The position numbers and the translations under genes were made by a program. A DNA stretch of 64,000 bases from Aureobasidium sp. EXF-3400 (taxonomy: Eukaryota; Ascomycota; Dothideomycetes; Dothideales; Saccotheciaceae): contig SWBL01000001.1 in NCBI GenBank assembly GCA_024195585.1, forward strand, positions 62,001 through 126,000. The letters are read 5' to 3'. Each line of letters begins with the position of its first letter. Within the stretch, counting starts at the first letter, position 1. A model generated the notes under the pieces. It was not told the DNA's origin and searched no databases. It was given only the letters and a program-made list of their open reading frames with translations. Positions 51,884 through 62,689 of this stretch are shown one piece after another.

Positions 51884-52560
51884 ATGGTATGATACTATTC
51901 CATGATACGTATCAACATAGAACTAATGATGCAGCAGGATAACCAGGACGGCCAGGATGGTCAAGGCAACCAGCGTCCTATCAAGACTGACTGGAAAAAC
52001 TCCTGGTACATCTACCAGGACCACTTGAGAGAAGAGGAGGAGGAAGTCTCCAGAGAAACCCGCGAGGTCGAAGAGGAGGTCTTTGTCCATGAAACCCGCC
52101 TCCTCGCCGCTCAGGCACTTGGTGACTTGCATCTCACCACACGTGTAATAATAGCTGATCATGCTGTGCAGGATGACACCCCTGCTCCCGGACCCGAGAC
52201 CCCTACTGGCTCCATAACTGATCAAGAGGTCATCCCTGGAGAAGAGCCACCAGCCGCTAAGGAGGAAGACTACCAACACTGATCAGAACGCCACCTCTAC
52301 CTCCACCGACACTGATCAGAATGGCACCCCTGAGGAAGCATTCGCCACGGAGGACGTGAGTAGTTTCCCAGTTCGGAGGCATGGAGTTTTGACAGTACTG
52401 GTCATGTGCATAGCAGTCCGAGTCCGAGGACCACATGGATGCCCTCGGCGTTACTGGCGAGGATGAGGAGAGTGATGACGCTCCTCTCAATCCGATACCA
52501 AGCCTGAGGAAGGAGAATCCACGTGAACCCTCTATCGATCCAAGAGTGTGCCAACAATAA
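51884..52560 (+). CDS. Acidic low-complexity protein, ATG-only first exon (copy B)
   Basis: Same structure as copy A. ATG at 51884-51886, intron 51887-51937 (GTATGA...GCAGCAG, 51 nt), then exon 2 from 51938: DNQDGQDGQGNQRPIKTDWK, NSWYIYQDHLREEEEEV and ETREVEEEVFVHETR. The frame then runs to a TGA at 52280-52282, but acidic sequence resumes in another frame (NATSTSTDTDQNGTPEEAF) and splices correctly over 52356-52416 (GTGAGT...TAGCAG) to a last exon ending at the TAA 52558-52560 (SESEDHMDALGVTGEDEESD). Either a 58-nt intron (GTCATC near 52226 to CAG before AACGCC) or a one-base frameshift near 52271 connects them. If the latter, the gene is broken. Function unknown. Confidence 0.55.
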
Positions 52561-53072
52561 AGCCTCGCCTACTTCTCGCCTGTACTCACAAAGGCTGATG
52601 AGGCCGAAGAGAGCATTAGTCTTCTATCAGTGGCCTACAAATAGAGCAGTACATTGATGTCGTGCATAGGATTCCGCCACTGCCGTAGATTGGGCTCACG
52701 AGCATATCACTGGCTGCACCAAAGAGGCCGATCATGAGCACGGTGCTAAAAAGTCCCATGTCAACGATACCACTGTCACGTAGTTCTCGAGTCTATATAA
52801 CCACTATGGGCCAGGTTCATGTGCATATGCTCTCTGGAACATGCAAGATGCAGTACCTGTAGCCGCAACCTGAAACTCCCAAATAGCAACTCTACCTCGA
52901 GTAATCAATCGAAATGCATTCTTGCCATGTCTCGTTTGATTGAATTGTTGTTGGAAAGTGGAGGATCGAAAGCAGTGACCAAATTGTTGGAGACCTGGGG
53001 CTCACGGCATGTATCTTTGCCAACGGTCTGACAATCTACTAAACTGCATCTGCTTGAAGTCCGTATAGGGAC
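52561..53072. other. Intergenic
   Basis: About 510 bases between copy B and the amidohydrolase 3' end. A short acidic/His-rich frame near 52695-52770 could be another remnant of the neighbouring family, but the match is weak. Confidence 0.35.
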
Positions 53073-54500
53073 TTATTGTATGAGAGAAACCGGAGGTGGT
53101 GCATCGACCGTCAGCTTCGACCAGCGGCTATGGTACACCCGACCTTCCTTCATGACTGCAAGCAAGTGTTTGTCAGGCCTGTCTAAGATGGTGATTTCTT
53201 CCAGCGGGTTCGAATCAAGTATGAGAAGATCAGCAACAAACCCAGGCTTGATCTGACCCAGTCTGTCTTCACAGCGTAACATACGTGCTGGATTGACAGT
53301 GGCAGTCCTAAGCAGTTGCACTGGAGAAAGGACCTCAGATCTGATACTAAACTCTCGTGTCTGGGCACTACCCAAAGGACCGAGAAGATCAGTACCGAAG
53401 CATATGGTCACACCAGCATCTGTCGCGATCTTCAAGGATCTGATTCCTGCTTCCAACACCACGCTGTTCTTTTTTGCGCTCTCAGGAGGGAGATAACCAG
53501 GCCAGTCATTCATCTCGGCGTACGTGACCAGTGTGGGTGTCAGAAATGCTCCTTTGGCTGCCATGAGCTCAGCAGTAGGTTTGTCGAGGAAGTTGCCATG
53601 TTCGATGCCTTTGCAGCCGTTCTCTATCGCATGTCTGATCGACTTCGGAGTGTAAGCGTGTGCGGTGACCTGTTCCGTGTCAGCACAAAGAAATATAGTT
53701 GTTGACAAAGAGATAGAATTCCCGACGAACCCAAAGGTCAGCATTATCTGCCACGTTGACGATTGCTTTGACTTCCTCGGCGGTGAATTGAACATTTTCC
53801 AGCTTATCAGTAGGGGTTGTGACTCCTCCGCCAGCCATTATTTTGATGAAGTCTGCTCCCGTTCTGATCTGCTCTCTTGTAGCTTTGATGCAATCTTCCA
53901 CTCCATCGCAAATTCGTCCAAGGTCCCCGTTCGCGCCACCACAGCATTCTTCATGATCATGAGGGCCCTGATTTGATGAGCTTTGATATATCCGAAGTTC
54001 AGCAGTAGACTTACGCGTATGTCCGCATGGCCACCGGTTTGAGATAGTGCATGCACAGATAGGAACATTCTGGGTCCCGGAAAGACACCGTCCTCAATCG
54101 CCTCTTTTAATGCATAAGATGCGCCTCCGCAATCTCGGACGCTTGTGAAGCCGCGAGAGAGCATTTGCTGACAGACATACGGCTGGCGGAAAGCGGACAC
54201 GGCAAACGGGTTGCCAAAGGCTTTGCTCAGATCCTCAAAACCAGGCACAGCCATAAGATGAACGTGGGCATCAATCAAACCTGGGCAGAGAAAGCGACCT
54301 GCAAGGTCGACAACAATGGCACCATCTGTGTCGGGAATCTGACCTTCCTCGATTTTATCGATGAGGCCATCGCTCACTTGTACAGTGCATCCACTGCGTA
54401 TTGTTCCATTCTCACTGTCGACGATGTTGGCGTTTCGGAAAATGTAGGTTTTGTGCGGAGGAAGCTGCCATGGCTTGATTCTTTGAGATTTGGTAGTCAT
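53073..54500 (-). CDS. Metal-dependent amidohydrolase
   Basis: Three exons, 54500-54015, 53967-53731 and 53669-53073, all joined in phase 0, introns 47 and 61 nt; the second donor (GTTCGT) is weak but the joined sequence LWVTAHAY is what the family requires. 439 residues. The binuclear metal centre is complete: HxH as His79/His81 in DAHVHL, bridging Lys204 in FIKIMAGGG, His245 in TAHAY, His265 in GIEHGN and Asp335 in CFGTDLL. The C-terminal NPARMLRCEDRLGQIKPGFV and ADLLILDSNPLE are typical of the imidazolonepropionase/Xaa-Pro dipeptidase-like group. It should hydrolyse a cyclic or linear amide, substrate unknown. Cytosolic, no signal peptide. Divergent from the MFS transporter, suggesting a shared pathway. 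Confidence 0.93.
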
Positions 54501-54867
54501 AGTGGAATTAGTTAAAAACAAGAAGAGTACGTTCGATGATTGGATCAGACTCACAGTAGAGTTATGAGGATGCATGTTGCTTATCAGCTGTTGATAGCCG
54601 GGCGGAAGGCGCGACGCGGATGAGGACGCTTGCCGCCATCCGCTGGCCAGCGGGCCGTCAGCTATCTCCGTCGACCGTTCCGATTCCACACCTAACAGTC
54701 TATCAGACCCTGAACTCAAGATATGAGTCGAGTAGACATGGTGTTGACAAGAGAAAGCTCAAATAAGTACTTGAGGAAGGCTGAAAAGCTCATTGACACC
54801 TCATCGTTCTTGCCAGTTTCACAATTTGCCTCGAACCAACCCTGAGACAGCGACATATCGCCAGACA
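54501..54867. promoter_or_regulatory. Shared divergent promoter of amidohydrolase and transporter
   Basis: 367 bp separate the two start codons, so both genes are probably controlled from here. The middle is unusually GC-rich and dense in CGG/CCG triplets, compared with the AT-richer flanks. Confidence 0.6.
54640..54653. promoter_or_regulatory. CCG-N8-CGG palindrome, candidate Zn2Cys6 site
   Basis: CCGCTGGCCAGCGG is a perfect 14-bp palindrome with terminal CCG and CGG triplets, the kind of inverted site bound by dimeric Zn2Cys6 regulators. It lies near the centre of the divergent promoter, and a Zn2Cys6 gene lies 2.7 kb away at 57361. Binding is an inference. Confidence 0.4.
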
Positions 54868-56631
54868 ATGGAGAAGTCCGAGCTGGCTCTTGAGCCAACC
54901 ATAACATCCGCCGTCGGCGAGCAGATCCAGATCGATGTATCTTACACAGCTGAAGAGGAGAAAAGGGTCGTCCGCAAGATTGACTGCGTCATTCTCCCTA
55001 TGGTAAGCTAAGCCATTACCAGTTTCAGGTCATAGTCTAACAGAACAACAGATGTGCTTTGTATTCTTCTGCCAGTATCTGGACAAGCAGAGCTTGAGCT
55101 ATGCTTCGGTCGCAGGGCTGATCACAGATCTGAAGATGGATGCATCTCAATACTCGTGGTGCTCGAGCATTTTCTATATTGGTGAGTGATCGGTCTAGCT
55201 CCATCACTGGGTTCGCTAACGCAGTCCAGGTCAACTTGTTTCTGAGTATCCCTTCATCTACCTCATGAGTAGGCTGCGCCTGACAAAGCTGGTCGGGGTT
55301 ACAATGTGAGTTGATCTTCTGCCTGTGGAGCTTAATCCCACTAACGTATGGCTGTATAGTATCATATGGGGTGGCATTTGTATGTGCCTGGCAGCGCCGA
55401 AGGACTTCCAAGGCTTCGCTGCCGTCCGTTTCCTGCTTGGCTTCAGTGAAGGAGCTGTTAGCCCTGCGTTTGTCTCGATCACGTCTTACTGGTACAAGAA
55501 AGATGAGCACGCCTTGCGAACAGCGTGAGTCAAGTCTGGATGACCTTTGAAGATTGTTGCTAATGATATATTAGACTCTGGATCTCCATGAACGCTATCG
55601 CTCAAGTCGTCGGATCATTACTCATGTTCGGCATCGCAGAAAGTCAACACCTCACTATTGCTCCGTGGCGAGTGATGTTCATCGTCTGCGGTGCAATGAC
55701 TGCCGCGATTGGGGTCGTTTTCTTCTTCGCAATGCCCAGTGACCCCGCTGGTGCATGGTTCCTCAACAAGAGGGAGAAAGAAGTGATCGCTGCCCGGATG
55801 GCAAGAGCTCACGAGGGCGGAGATCATACAAACTTCTCCATGGCCCAACTATCGGAGGCTCTCCTGGATTACAAAGTTTTCTTGATCTTCTGCTTCGGTC
55901 TGCTGGTAACGATGCAATCTCCAGTACTAACAGTCAGTATATCTTATTCATATCCTGGACCCCTGCTTACCTACTCTATAGTTCGCATCTCTAATCATCA
56001 AAAGCCTTGGATACACTCGTCATGAGACTCTGTTATACACTGCACCTTCGGGAGCAGTACAACTGGTGATGATCTGGATCGGGGTTCTCATGTACAGCCA
56101 ATTTCCTCGCAACAGATGCGCCATCGCGATGGTACTATGTATCCCTCCCCTGGTAGGATGTTTCCTACTTCTCAAGTTGCCTGCTTCTGCTGGCTGGGGT
56201 GTGGTTGTATCGTCTTGGTTTGTAAGTCTCCTGACGTTCGCTCAAATCCTCAAGCAAAATACTAATGGAGTCAGGCATCTTGTATTACTGCGCCATGGTC
56301 GATGCTGCTTAGTCTTAGTGCATCGAACATCAAGGGAAATACCAAACGCAGCGTGGCCAATGCTGTGTTCTTCATTGGTTACTGCGCTGGATGCATCGCT
56401 TCGCCACAGCTCTGGAAACATTCCCCCCGCTACTTCTCTGGAGTGATCACAGCGATCGTCACTTGGTTCCTGCTTGTGGTCACGACTGGCGCTTGGTGGA
56501 TACTTTGTAGAAGGGAAAATCAGAAGCGGGATCAGGGAGGGCTGACCTCGGAGACGATGGAACATGAGGAGCCCCTTGCTGGCGTTGACTTGACTGACAA
56601 GCAAGACAAAGCGTTCCGGTACTCGTGGTAG
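54868..56631 (+). CDS. MFS transporter, allantoate-permease (Dal5) type
   Basis: Seven exons: 54868-55002, 55052-55181, 55230-55305, 55360-55524, 55575-55932, 55982-56221 and 56275-56631. Every junction keeps the frame, giving 486 residues. Introns are 48-54 nt. The N-terminal tail is followed by RKIDCVILPMMCFVFFCQYL and DKQSLSYASVAGL, a signature of the anion:cation symporter (Dal5) family, and twelve membrane segments can be traced, with GFSEGAVSPAFVSITSYWYK at TM4-5 and a central loop with RARM-like basic residues. It should import an organic anion such as a ureide, carboxylate or small peptide across the plasma membrane. Transcription diverges from the amidohydrolase, which fits uptake followed by hydrolysis of one nutrient. 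Confidence 0.93.
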
Positions 56632-57360
56632 AATGATTGGATGTGCTTATAACCGATAGGCAACATAAGCCCACGCTCAGAATCAAGGTGTTTAGATCTA
56701 TTCCGCAGGTTGTATGATTGGTATCGAGATAGCAGAACCAGATTCTTATGTTTTGAATGTGTGGATAGGTTCAACGAGACTTGGAAGCTCGAATCAGCGA
56801 CAACTTGAGCTTCTCACTCGTATATCAAGCATCTCAGTCGCAGTTCGCGTATCTGGATCAGTGTCGTGTAGTGTGGGGGTTTTCATCAGTGTTCGTTGCT
56901 CTTATATACTCATCAGATATGTAATTTCCAACGAGATATCGTTTGTCAAGTCGGAGAAGTCTGGCGACACTCGCTCGAAGGTAATCCATCATTTGAACAC
57001 TTGATTTTTCAAAGACCCATTGTCGCATATGATCGATTGATATCTTCAGATCCCGCACTCAATGATGCCAATCATCTACTCCGTTATTACGTGAACAAGG
57101 TGATGCTTTCTTCGTCAGTGATGACTAGGACAGGGTTAACCTGCTAGCAACTTGACTTCACAACGGCGCGGAGAAATGCGGAAGACCGATGATGACAGAG
57201 TTCTTGGATATGACAAATTTCGTGGGCGCGATGTTATCGCAGTTGCAACTTTGTCTGTCAACCAACCCAAGATTATCTTAGATACCATGTAACTTGATGT
57301 CACGATGCCTTGACTGGATATTCTAGCTCTGCCAACTTGTTTTGCGACGAATATCACCCA
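56632..57360. other. Intergenic, promoter of the regulator
   Basis: About 730 bases between the transporter and the Zn2Cys6 gene. No gene is supported. The long spacing suggests that the regulator has its own promoter. Confidence 0.45.
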
Positions 57361-59573
57361 ATGTCACAGCATGGTCGAGTCACAAAGCCGGGACGGCAAC
57401 GCCCACGAGTGCCGGTCGACGAACGACTTCGAGCGCCGCGTGCATGTGAGTTGGACTCACCTCTTCAACGCGACGTACGTATGACTTATAAGATGAAGGT
57501 CAAGCCTGTCAGCGAAGCAAAAACAAGTGCGCACTAGCAAATCCTACGGGCAGACAATGCACCCGATGTCAGCGCAAGTCTCTTGACTGTTCCTTCGGAT
57601 ATGGAGGAGGCGGCAGTACTTCCAGCTCAATCTTCGAACACAATGTGATCCCCATCGCAGGACAAACCAGTCCAGCAATTGATGAGCGTACTGAGCAGGA
57701 AGATTCGCCATTCTTGTTACCCCAGGATACCCAGTCAGATGAAGCTCAGTCACATCCGGGATCCGCTGCGGAACACCTGTCTCATCTTTTGTCACGCGTT
57801 CGAGAAGCTATGTACGGAGGAGCTGTATCAACTCGACAAGGAGCAACTTTCAACGCGCAACAAAGCAGCAACACGGATCAAGGTCAATTTCGGGAAATCA
57901 TCAGAAAATTTCCGCCGAAGCCCGTTGCAGATTTCCTGAGTTCATGTTGTTACGAGCTAGCTACAGACAGCTTCTTTTATTTCGATCAGCAAGATTTTCA
58001 AAGGAAACTTGACGAGGTTTATCAGGACGGATCATCCCGACTACGAGAGAACGGCGTGTTTCTCTGCCTCGTACTAATGGTGTTCGCTCTGGGGAGTCAA
58101 TTCGCTATCCTCAGGAAGGAAGCCTCGACAGCATACAATCCTGGAACTTCGCGCTCTCCGGGAAGGTACTTCTATAACATTGCCAGTCGTCTTCTACCGA
58201 TGGCTACGTTCGACTGTTCAATCCAAGCCATGCAGGCATGTCTGGTCTCAGCAGTCTATCTCCTGCCAGAACATGTGTATGATAGAGCGTATCTCTACTT
58301 GAATCATGCTCTAAGGATTGCCATATCACTCGACATGCACCGGCAGAAGATCGATAATCGGAGTCCTTGTCGAGACTTCGAGATCAATCATCGTCTATGG
58401 TGGTCTTTGTTCAGCCTTGACCGAACCGTGAGTATCAAGCTCGGTCGTCCAGCCTCGATTGCGACCAGCGAGATACGAACACCCCTGCCTGAGGCTCTAT
58501 TACCTCTGGACGACGTTCAGTACTTCGACAATGTCAGTCATCAGATAGCCAACGCAAAACTTGTGCTTATCATGGACACGTTTGTCAACCATGCAACACC
58601 GAGTACAATTACCACCAGCGAAACCCTTCAAAGGATAGAACAGCAGCAACTGGACCTCATCACATGGAAATCGTGTTTAGCTTCTAATCTGAAGTTGAGT
58701 AATGTGCGTCCTTTCAGCAAAGGCTATCGCGCGGTCATTCATCTGCATTTGAACTATCACTTTGCTTCGATACTGTTGTGTCGCTCTGCATTGCTCTATC
58801 TCCTACGCCGCGATCTGAAAGATCTGTTCGGGAAATTGGACGAACACAATGTGGTTGAAGTGGTTGACTATGACAGACTAGAAAAACTTGCAGACAACTG
58901 TGTCGATGCAGCAAAGTCTATCATCGACCTCTTTGAAATACTACAACAGACCGAGAGTCTGGGTATGTTCTCCTTTACTGACTTCCAAGGCTGCAGTATC
59001 GCTACTGTAATCTTGCTCTTGGAGTCCATGCGTCGCGGAAACAGAACGAATTCGCTATCCGTCGACACCGGGTTCTCTTGTTTGAGATATATGGCAACTG
59101 AGAATCAGCATGCCAAGGCAGGCATACAATATGTTGAAGAGCTTCGTGTGATTGCCAATCAAGTGATTGAGAAGCGCATGCACCCTTCGAGCATTGACCA
59201 AGACGACCGTACTGACAGCCTTGGGATAGATGCGTATCAGGATTGGGTTCAGACTGTCATTGATGGCTCTTTGACCCCGAACACAAGCCAGGTCGCCCTG
59301 GCAGCAGAGCCCAACACTGCAGACAGCTCAGCACATAGTTACGCACGCAGTCCGGGATATCCTGAGATCAGTTCTCATGCCGGACGCCTGTCTCACGAGC
59401 TGGGTCAACTCACAGCTCTAGGTGAGAGTGAGGCCTTTTCTCTTCCACCTGCTTTCCAGTTCGCTGCCCCAGTGACGACCTTACCGGACGATACCAGCGA
59501 CACATTTTTGTTCGGTCTCACTGGCCTAGATGCTTTAGACTTCCTTGTCGCCGATGGTTTGTTACAAGAGTAG
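57361..59573 (+). CDS. Zn2Cys6 transcription factor with fungal_trans domain
   Basis: Two exons, 57361-57445 and 57499-59573, phase 1, intron 53 nt (GTGAGT...GATGAAG), 719 residues. The intron splits the first cysteine codon of the binuclear cluster; once joined, C29-x2-C32-x6-C39-x9-C49-x2-C52-x6-C59 is complete (CQACQRSKNKC and CTRCQRKSLDC). The basic N-terminus KPGRQRPRVP precedes it. The middle homology region spans about 170-430, with LYLNHALRIAISLDMHR and FEINHRLWWSLFSLDRTVSI followed by LGRPASI. The C-terminus is Ser/Asp-rich and could activate transcription. Its position next to the transporter and hydrolase suggests it controls them; the CCG-N8-CGG site in their promoter fits but does not prove this. 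Confidence 0.93.
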
Positions 59574-60127
59574 CTTCATCTCTTCTGTCGAGCAATACGC
59601 GATGCTCGTTTCCGAAAACTAGCTACGTAGCTACAGTCTAGGCGATATCGGCCTCTTCAGAGATTGTCTTCCAAGACCGGACTGATTGAAAGATCTCCTC
59701 GTGCTACCTGTCCTAAAGAACAGAGGCTCCAGTATTACATCTTCTGGGATTTTCAACTGCTTGAATGAAGAAAGAATGAGAATGACACCAAAAGGGAGAG
59801 CAAGGAAAATCTCGCTACAAGACTGGGACAAACAAAATTAAGGTAGACAATAACATGCCCGGCAGCAAAAAGCAAGATTGAACGTTGTTTACAATTGCAT
59901 TTGCGAGCTGCGCGAAACATTGTGTGATTGTAGCATCACTAAAAGTGAAGGGGTTGGACGCAACTATCCAAATCTGGCCAGGGCTTCGTTTACTTTGGTG
60001 CGGCAGCCACGACCACTTTCCATCTTTCCTTTCACACACACCTTTTCTTTTCCTGCGCAAACTTCTTTTCTGCCTTGCGCACACTTCTTGTCATTCAAAA
60101 CTCCATCACGCCAATCACAACAACAAG
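59574..60127. other. Intergenic
   Basis: About 550 bases. The last 120 are strongly pyrimidine-rich (TTTCCTTTCACACACACC) and form the leader of the gene at 60128. Confidence 0.45.
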
Positions 60128-60760
60128 ATGTCCGATCATCAAACAAATGAGCAACTGCAGCAGAGAGTGAAACAACTGGAGGAGATTCTGCGCTTCCATG
60201 GGATCAGCGACGATCACAACGAGCTCATCAAACCACAGGACATTATCGATTGGTTGTCCGAACAAGATGGCGCGCCGCACCCACTAGAAACCAGCACCGA
60301 CACAATGAAGAGGTGGTTGGAGGCCATGGACACTGATACTTCCAGACCTGACATCCAGCGTCACATTGGTTCGGTCATGCAGCTCTGGCGAGAGCAAGGC
60401 ATACCAAACACGATCTTCACTATCGACCAACAGGATCAATGGATTGCGGAGCGTGGCGCGGACATGAGGTCGGTGGTGTTGACCACAACCTGGCAGCAAT
60501 ACCTGCTGGCAAGAGAGAAAAAGGAAGAGGACGTGCAATCAAGCGCCGAGCTTGACTTCAGCTCTATCGAATCGATCGACACGCCGCCTGTCGAAGGTAT
60601 CCCCAGGCTGGGCACTGGTCCGTTCACTTCTACACGAGCCTCGATCGCCGTCATCGGGACGAAGAGTCCAAGTGTTCGCGGAATCCGCTATGTTCCCGGT
60701 CCCTTCCGCTATGCTGCGGGTCCCTTGCCGGACTTGTTTCCAGGTTATGAGAAGCTCTAG
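60128..60760 (+). CDS. Hypothetical helical protein
   Basis: Single exon of 210 residues from the ATG at 60128, chosen over the longer open frame because the upstream part is a pyrimidine-rich leader with hydrophobic but non-signal-like translation. The N-terminus is a short coiled coil (EQLQQRVKQLEEILRFHGIS). A charged middle with several Trp residues follows (IDWLSEQDGAPHP, KRWLEAMD, QQDQWIAERGADM), and the C-terminus is Gly/Pro-rich (IRYVPGPFRYAAGPLPDLFP). No known domain is recognised. A 26-bp tandem repeat begins about 180 bp after the stop and may be part of the 3' UTR. Confidence 0.65.
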   Translation: MSDHQTNEQLQQRVKQLEEILRFHGISDDHNELIKPQDIIDWLSEQDGAPHPLETSTDTMKRWLEAMDTDTSRPDIQRHIGSVMQLWREQGIPNTIFTIDQQDQWIAERGADMRSVVLTTTWQQYLLAREKKEEDVQSSAELDFSSIESIDTPPVEGIPRLGTGPFTSTRASIAVIGTKSPSVRGIRYVPGPFRYAAGPLPDLFPGYEKL

Positions 60761-60939
60761 AAGGTGGCACATGATCATGTTCTTCTGATCGAAGGTCATT
60801 GGCCCGAGCTACATTAAGGAGCTCTGCGCATCCTCTTCCCGAAAGCTTCCAGGGTCTTTTCGTTTAGTGCTTTCTGTTCCTTTAGAAAGCTCATCTAGAC
60901 CCTCCTCTTTTGTCTTTTCACGCCTTTTCAAGACCCTTC
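60761..60939. other. 3' flank of the gene at 60128
   Basis: 180 bases, rich in CTTT, leading into the minisatellite. Confidence 0.35.
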
Positions 60940-61238
60940 CTTGATCTCCTTCTGAAGGCTCATCCCTTCGACGCCTATTGAAGGCTCACCCTTTTGACGC
61001 CTTTTGAAGGCTCGCCCTTCCAACGCCTTTTGAAGGCTAATACTTTCAACGCCTTTTGAAGGCTCATATTCTGACGCCTTATGAAGGCTGTCCCCTACCT
61101 TTGACATTCTGAAGGCTAAGATCCCTACTTCTTCCCTCTGTCCTTAGTATGTTATAAAGGCTCGTGTTCTTTCTCTCCCAGACCTTTTACTGTTCGAACA
61201 CTTCCAAGGCACGCTCCTACATGCCTTCTGAAGGCTCG
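60940..61238. repeat. 26-bp minisatellite with palindromic core
   Basis: The core ACGCCTTTTGAAGGCT recurs with GAAGGCT at 60954, 60980, 61006, 61032 and 61058 (exactly 26 bp apart), then at 61083 and 61111 (25 and 28 bp apart), with an outlying copy at 61230. Each core GCCTT-(N3)-AAGGC can form a small hairpin. Spacers vary (CTCATCCCTTCG, CTCACCCTTTTG, CTCGCCCTTCCA). Confidence 0.8.
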
Positions 61239-61973
61239 CCTTTCGATAATTTTTTGCAGGGTCTGGCTTGAACACTGGTTCATTAATTATGTTTGGTAGA
61301 TATTCTATGAATCAACGAGCTCGATCTTCTTTGTTCTGTGATTCTTCTTCTTTGTTCTGTGATGTTCCCTCTTAGATGGTTTTGATTGTGAATTAATATG
61401 TTTGAGATTCTATGTTTGTTTTGCCGTGATCAAATCTATGTTTGACTGTCTGTACTACCCTTTTCCAACATGCAACCCCCATATTTGTGTTTCTCCTCAG
61501 TAGTATCCTGGCATCTTTCGTGGAAATAGCTTGGACAGGCAATATGCCACGCGGGCATGCTCCTATCAATATGTAACACGGAGCAGTAGAAGGAGACGAT
61601 AGAAATGCCGATATGGAAGATACGGATTGGAAGCTGTCACCTGCGAAGATAGAACCCTCCCATGTGCGATAATATTTTCTGCAGTAGCTATGGAGGATTA
61701 CACAATCGTTTCTATATCAGTCGAGGAGGATATAGAAGAAGCTGTGAGTTATCTCTTTCTTGAAGGAACTATTGTGCCTTTGCACGGGTATTCGGGTGTA
61801 TCATTCAGCGGTCAGCTTGAGCATCGCCATCAGAGTGGTTGTGGTCAGTTCTGACTTTGTGCCTGGAGTCGAATTTGCAGACTCTAGCCCTGTCCTCGTT
61901 TGCGGAGTTCTGAGTACCTCCCTCGCGATCAAAGACCTGATGGAAGTAGTTTGGTTGGTGGCAGATTCTTCGT
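61239..61973. other. Non-coding or decayed stretch
   Basis: No supported gene. CCTCCCATGTGCGA near 61656 followed by CAGTAGCTATGG resembles the end sequence of the repeats at 5107 and 19844. Confidence 0.35.
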
Positions 61974-62297
61974 AGTGTCCGAGGACAAAGCGGAGCGCAT
62001 CTCCAATGTTGGTAACCAAAGACACGGACAAGTCGCGGCTTAACCTTAACCGTCCTGTTAAGTAGCTCCTTGCTAAGGATGACGTTACGGTTCATCTGCT
62101 TGATAAGAGGGTACTAGCTAGCGAGGTAGTTATGCTTAAGATAGTTAAATGTACACGTCTCTAGAAGCATGTTGCTAGCCTCAAAGTCGAACTCTAGAGT
62201 CTTTGGATTGACTCCACTCTACATGCTCTATTTATGGTCGTGGTGTCTAAGGGTAAAGCGTAGCGCATCTTCAACGTTAGTAACTATAGGCAGATGG
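61974..62297 (-). repeat. Direct repeat of a coding-like segment, possible transposon relic
   Basis: Two segments, 61974-62031 and 62242-62297, are diverged direct repeats (GTGTC-AGG-AAAGCG-AGCGCATCT). On the minus strand they translate as VTNIGDALRFVLGH and VTNVEDALRFTLRH. Between them the minus strand carries coding-like sequence (IKQMNRNVILSKELLNRTVK) interrupted by stops. A decayed retroelement or repeated gene is possible; I recognise no family motif. Confidence 0.35.
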
Positions 62298-62689
62298 AGC
62301 CTTCATGGCGGCGATGGTCTCGACATCAAGGTCAGCAGGCTTGACGGTGCATTTCATGATGCACACCACGACGATGCAGAACATATAAATTGTCGTGGGT
62401 GTGTCGATGGTCAGAGCGTCGCCGTTGCAAAGACCGCGTACGTGGGATTTATGGCCGGCACAGAGGAGGAAAGCAAGACATAGACGAGATGTTATATAAC
62501 TTCTTCTGCCGTAATACTTGACCAATCTGGCCCAGCTGGCAAGGTTTGGCAAATTGAGCATCAACAAACAGAAGAACCGCTAAGCAAGGGTACTTGTTGA
62601 TATGCTCATGTCTCTGTGAGCATGCATAAATTCATCCTGGTTGACGTCGATGCATCCCCGGTAGGACGACTTTGCGATTACAAAGGTCT

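Noticed and set aside
60940..61238. Possible CRISPR array
   Set aside because: The genome is fungal, units are 26 bp with near-identical cores and spacers of about 10 bp, and no cas genes are present; this is a minisatellite.
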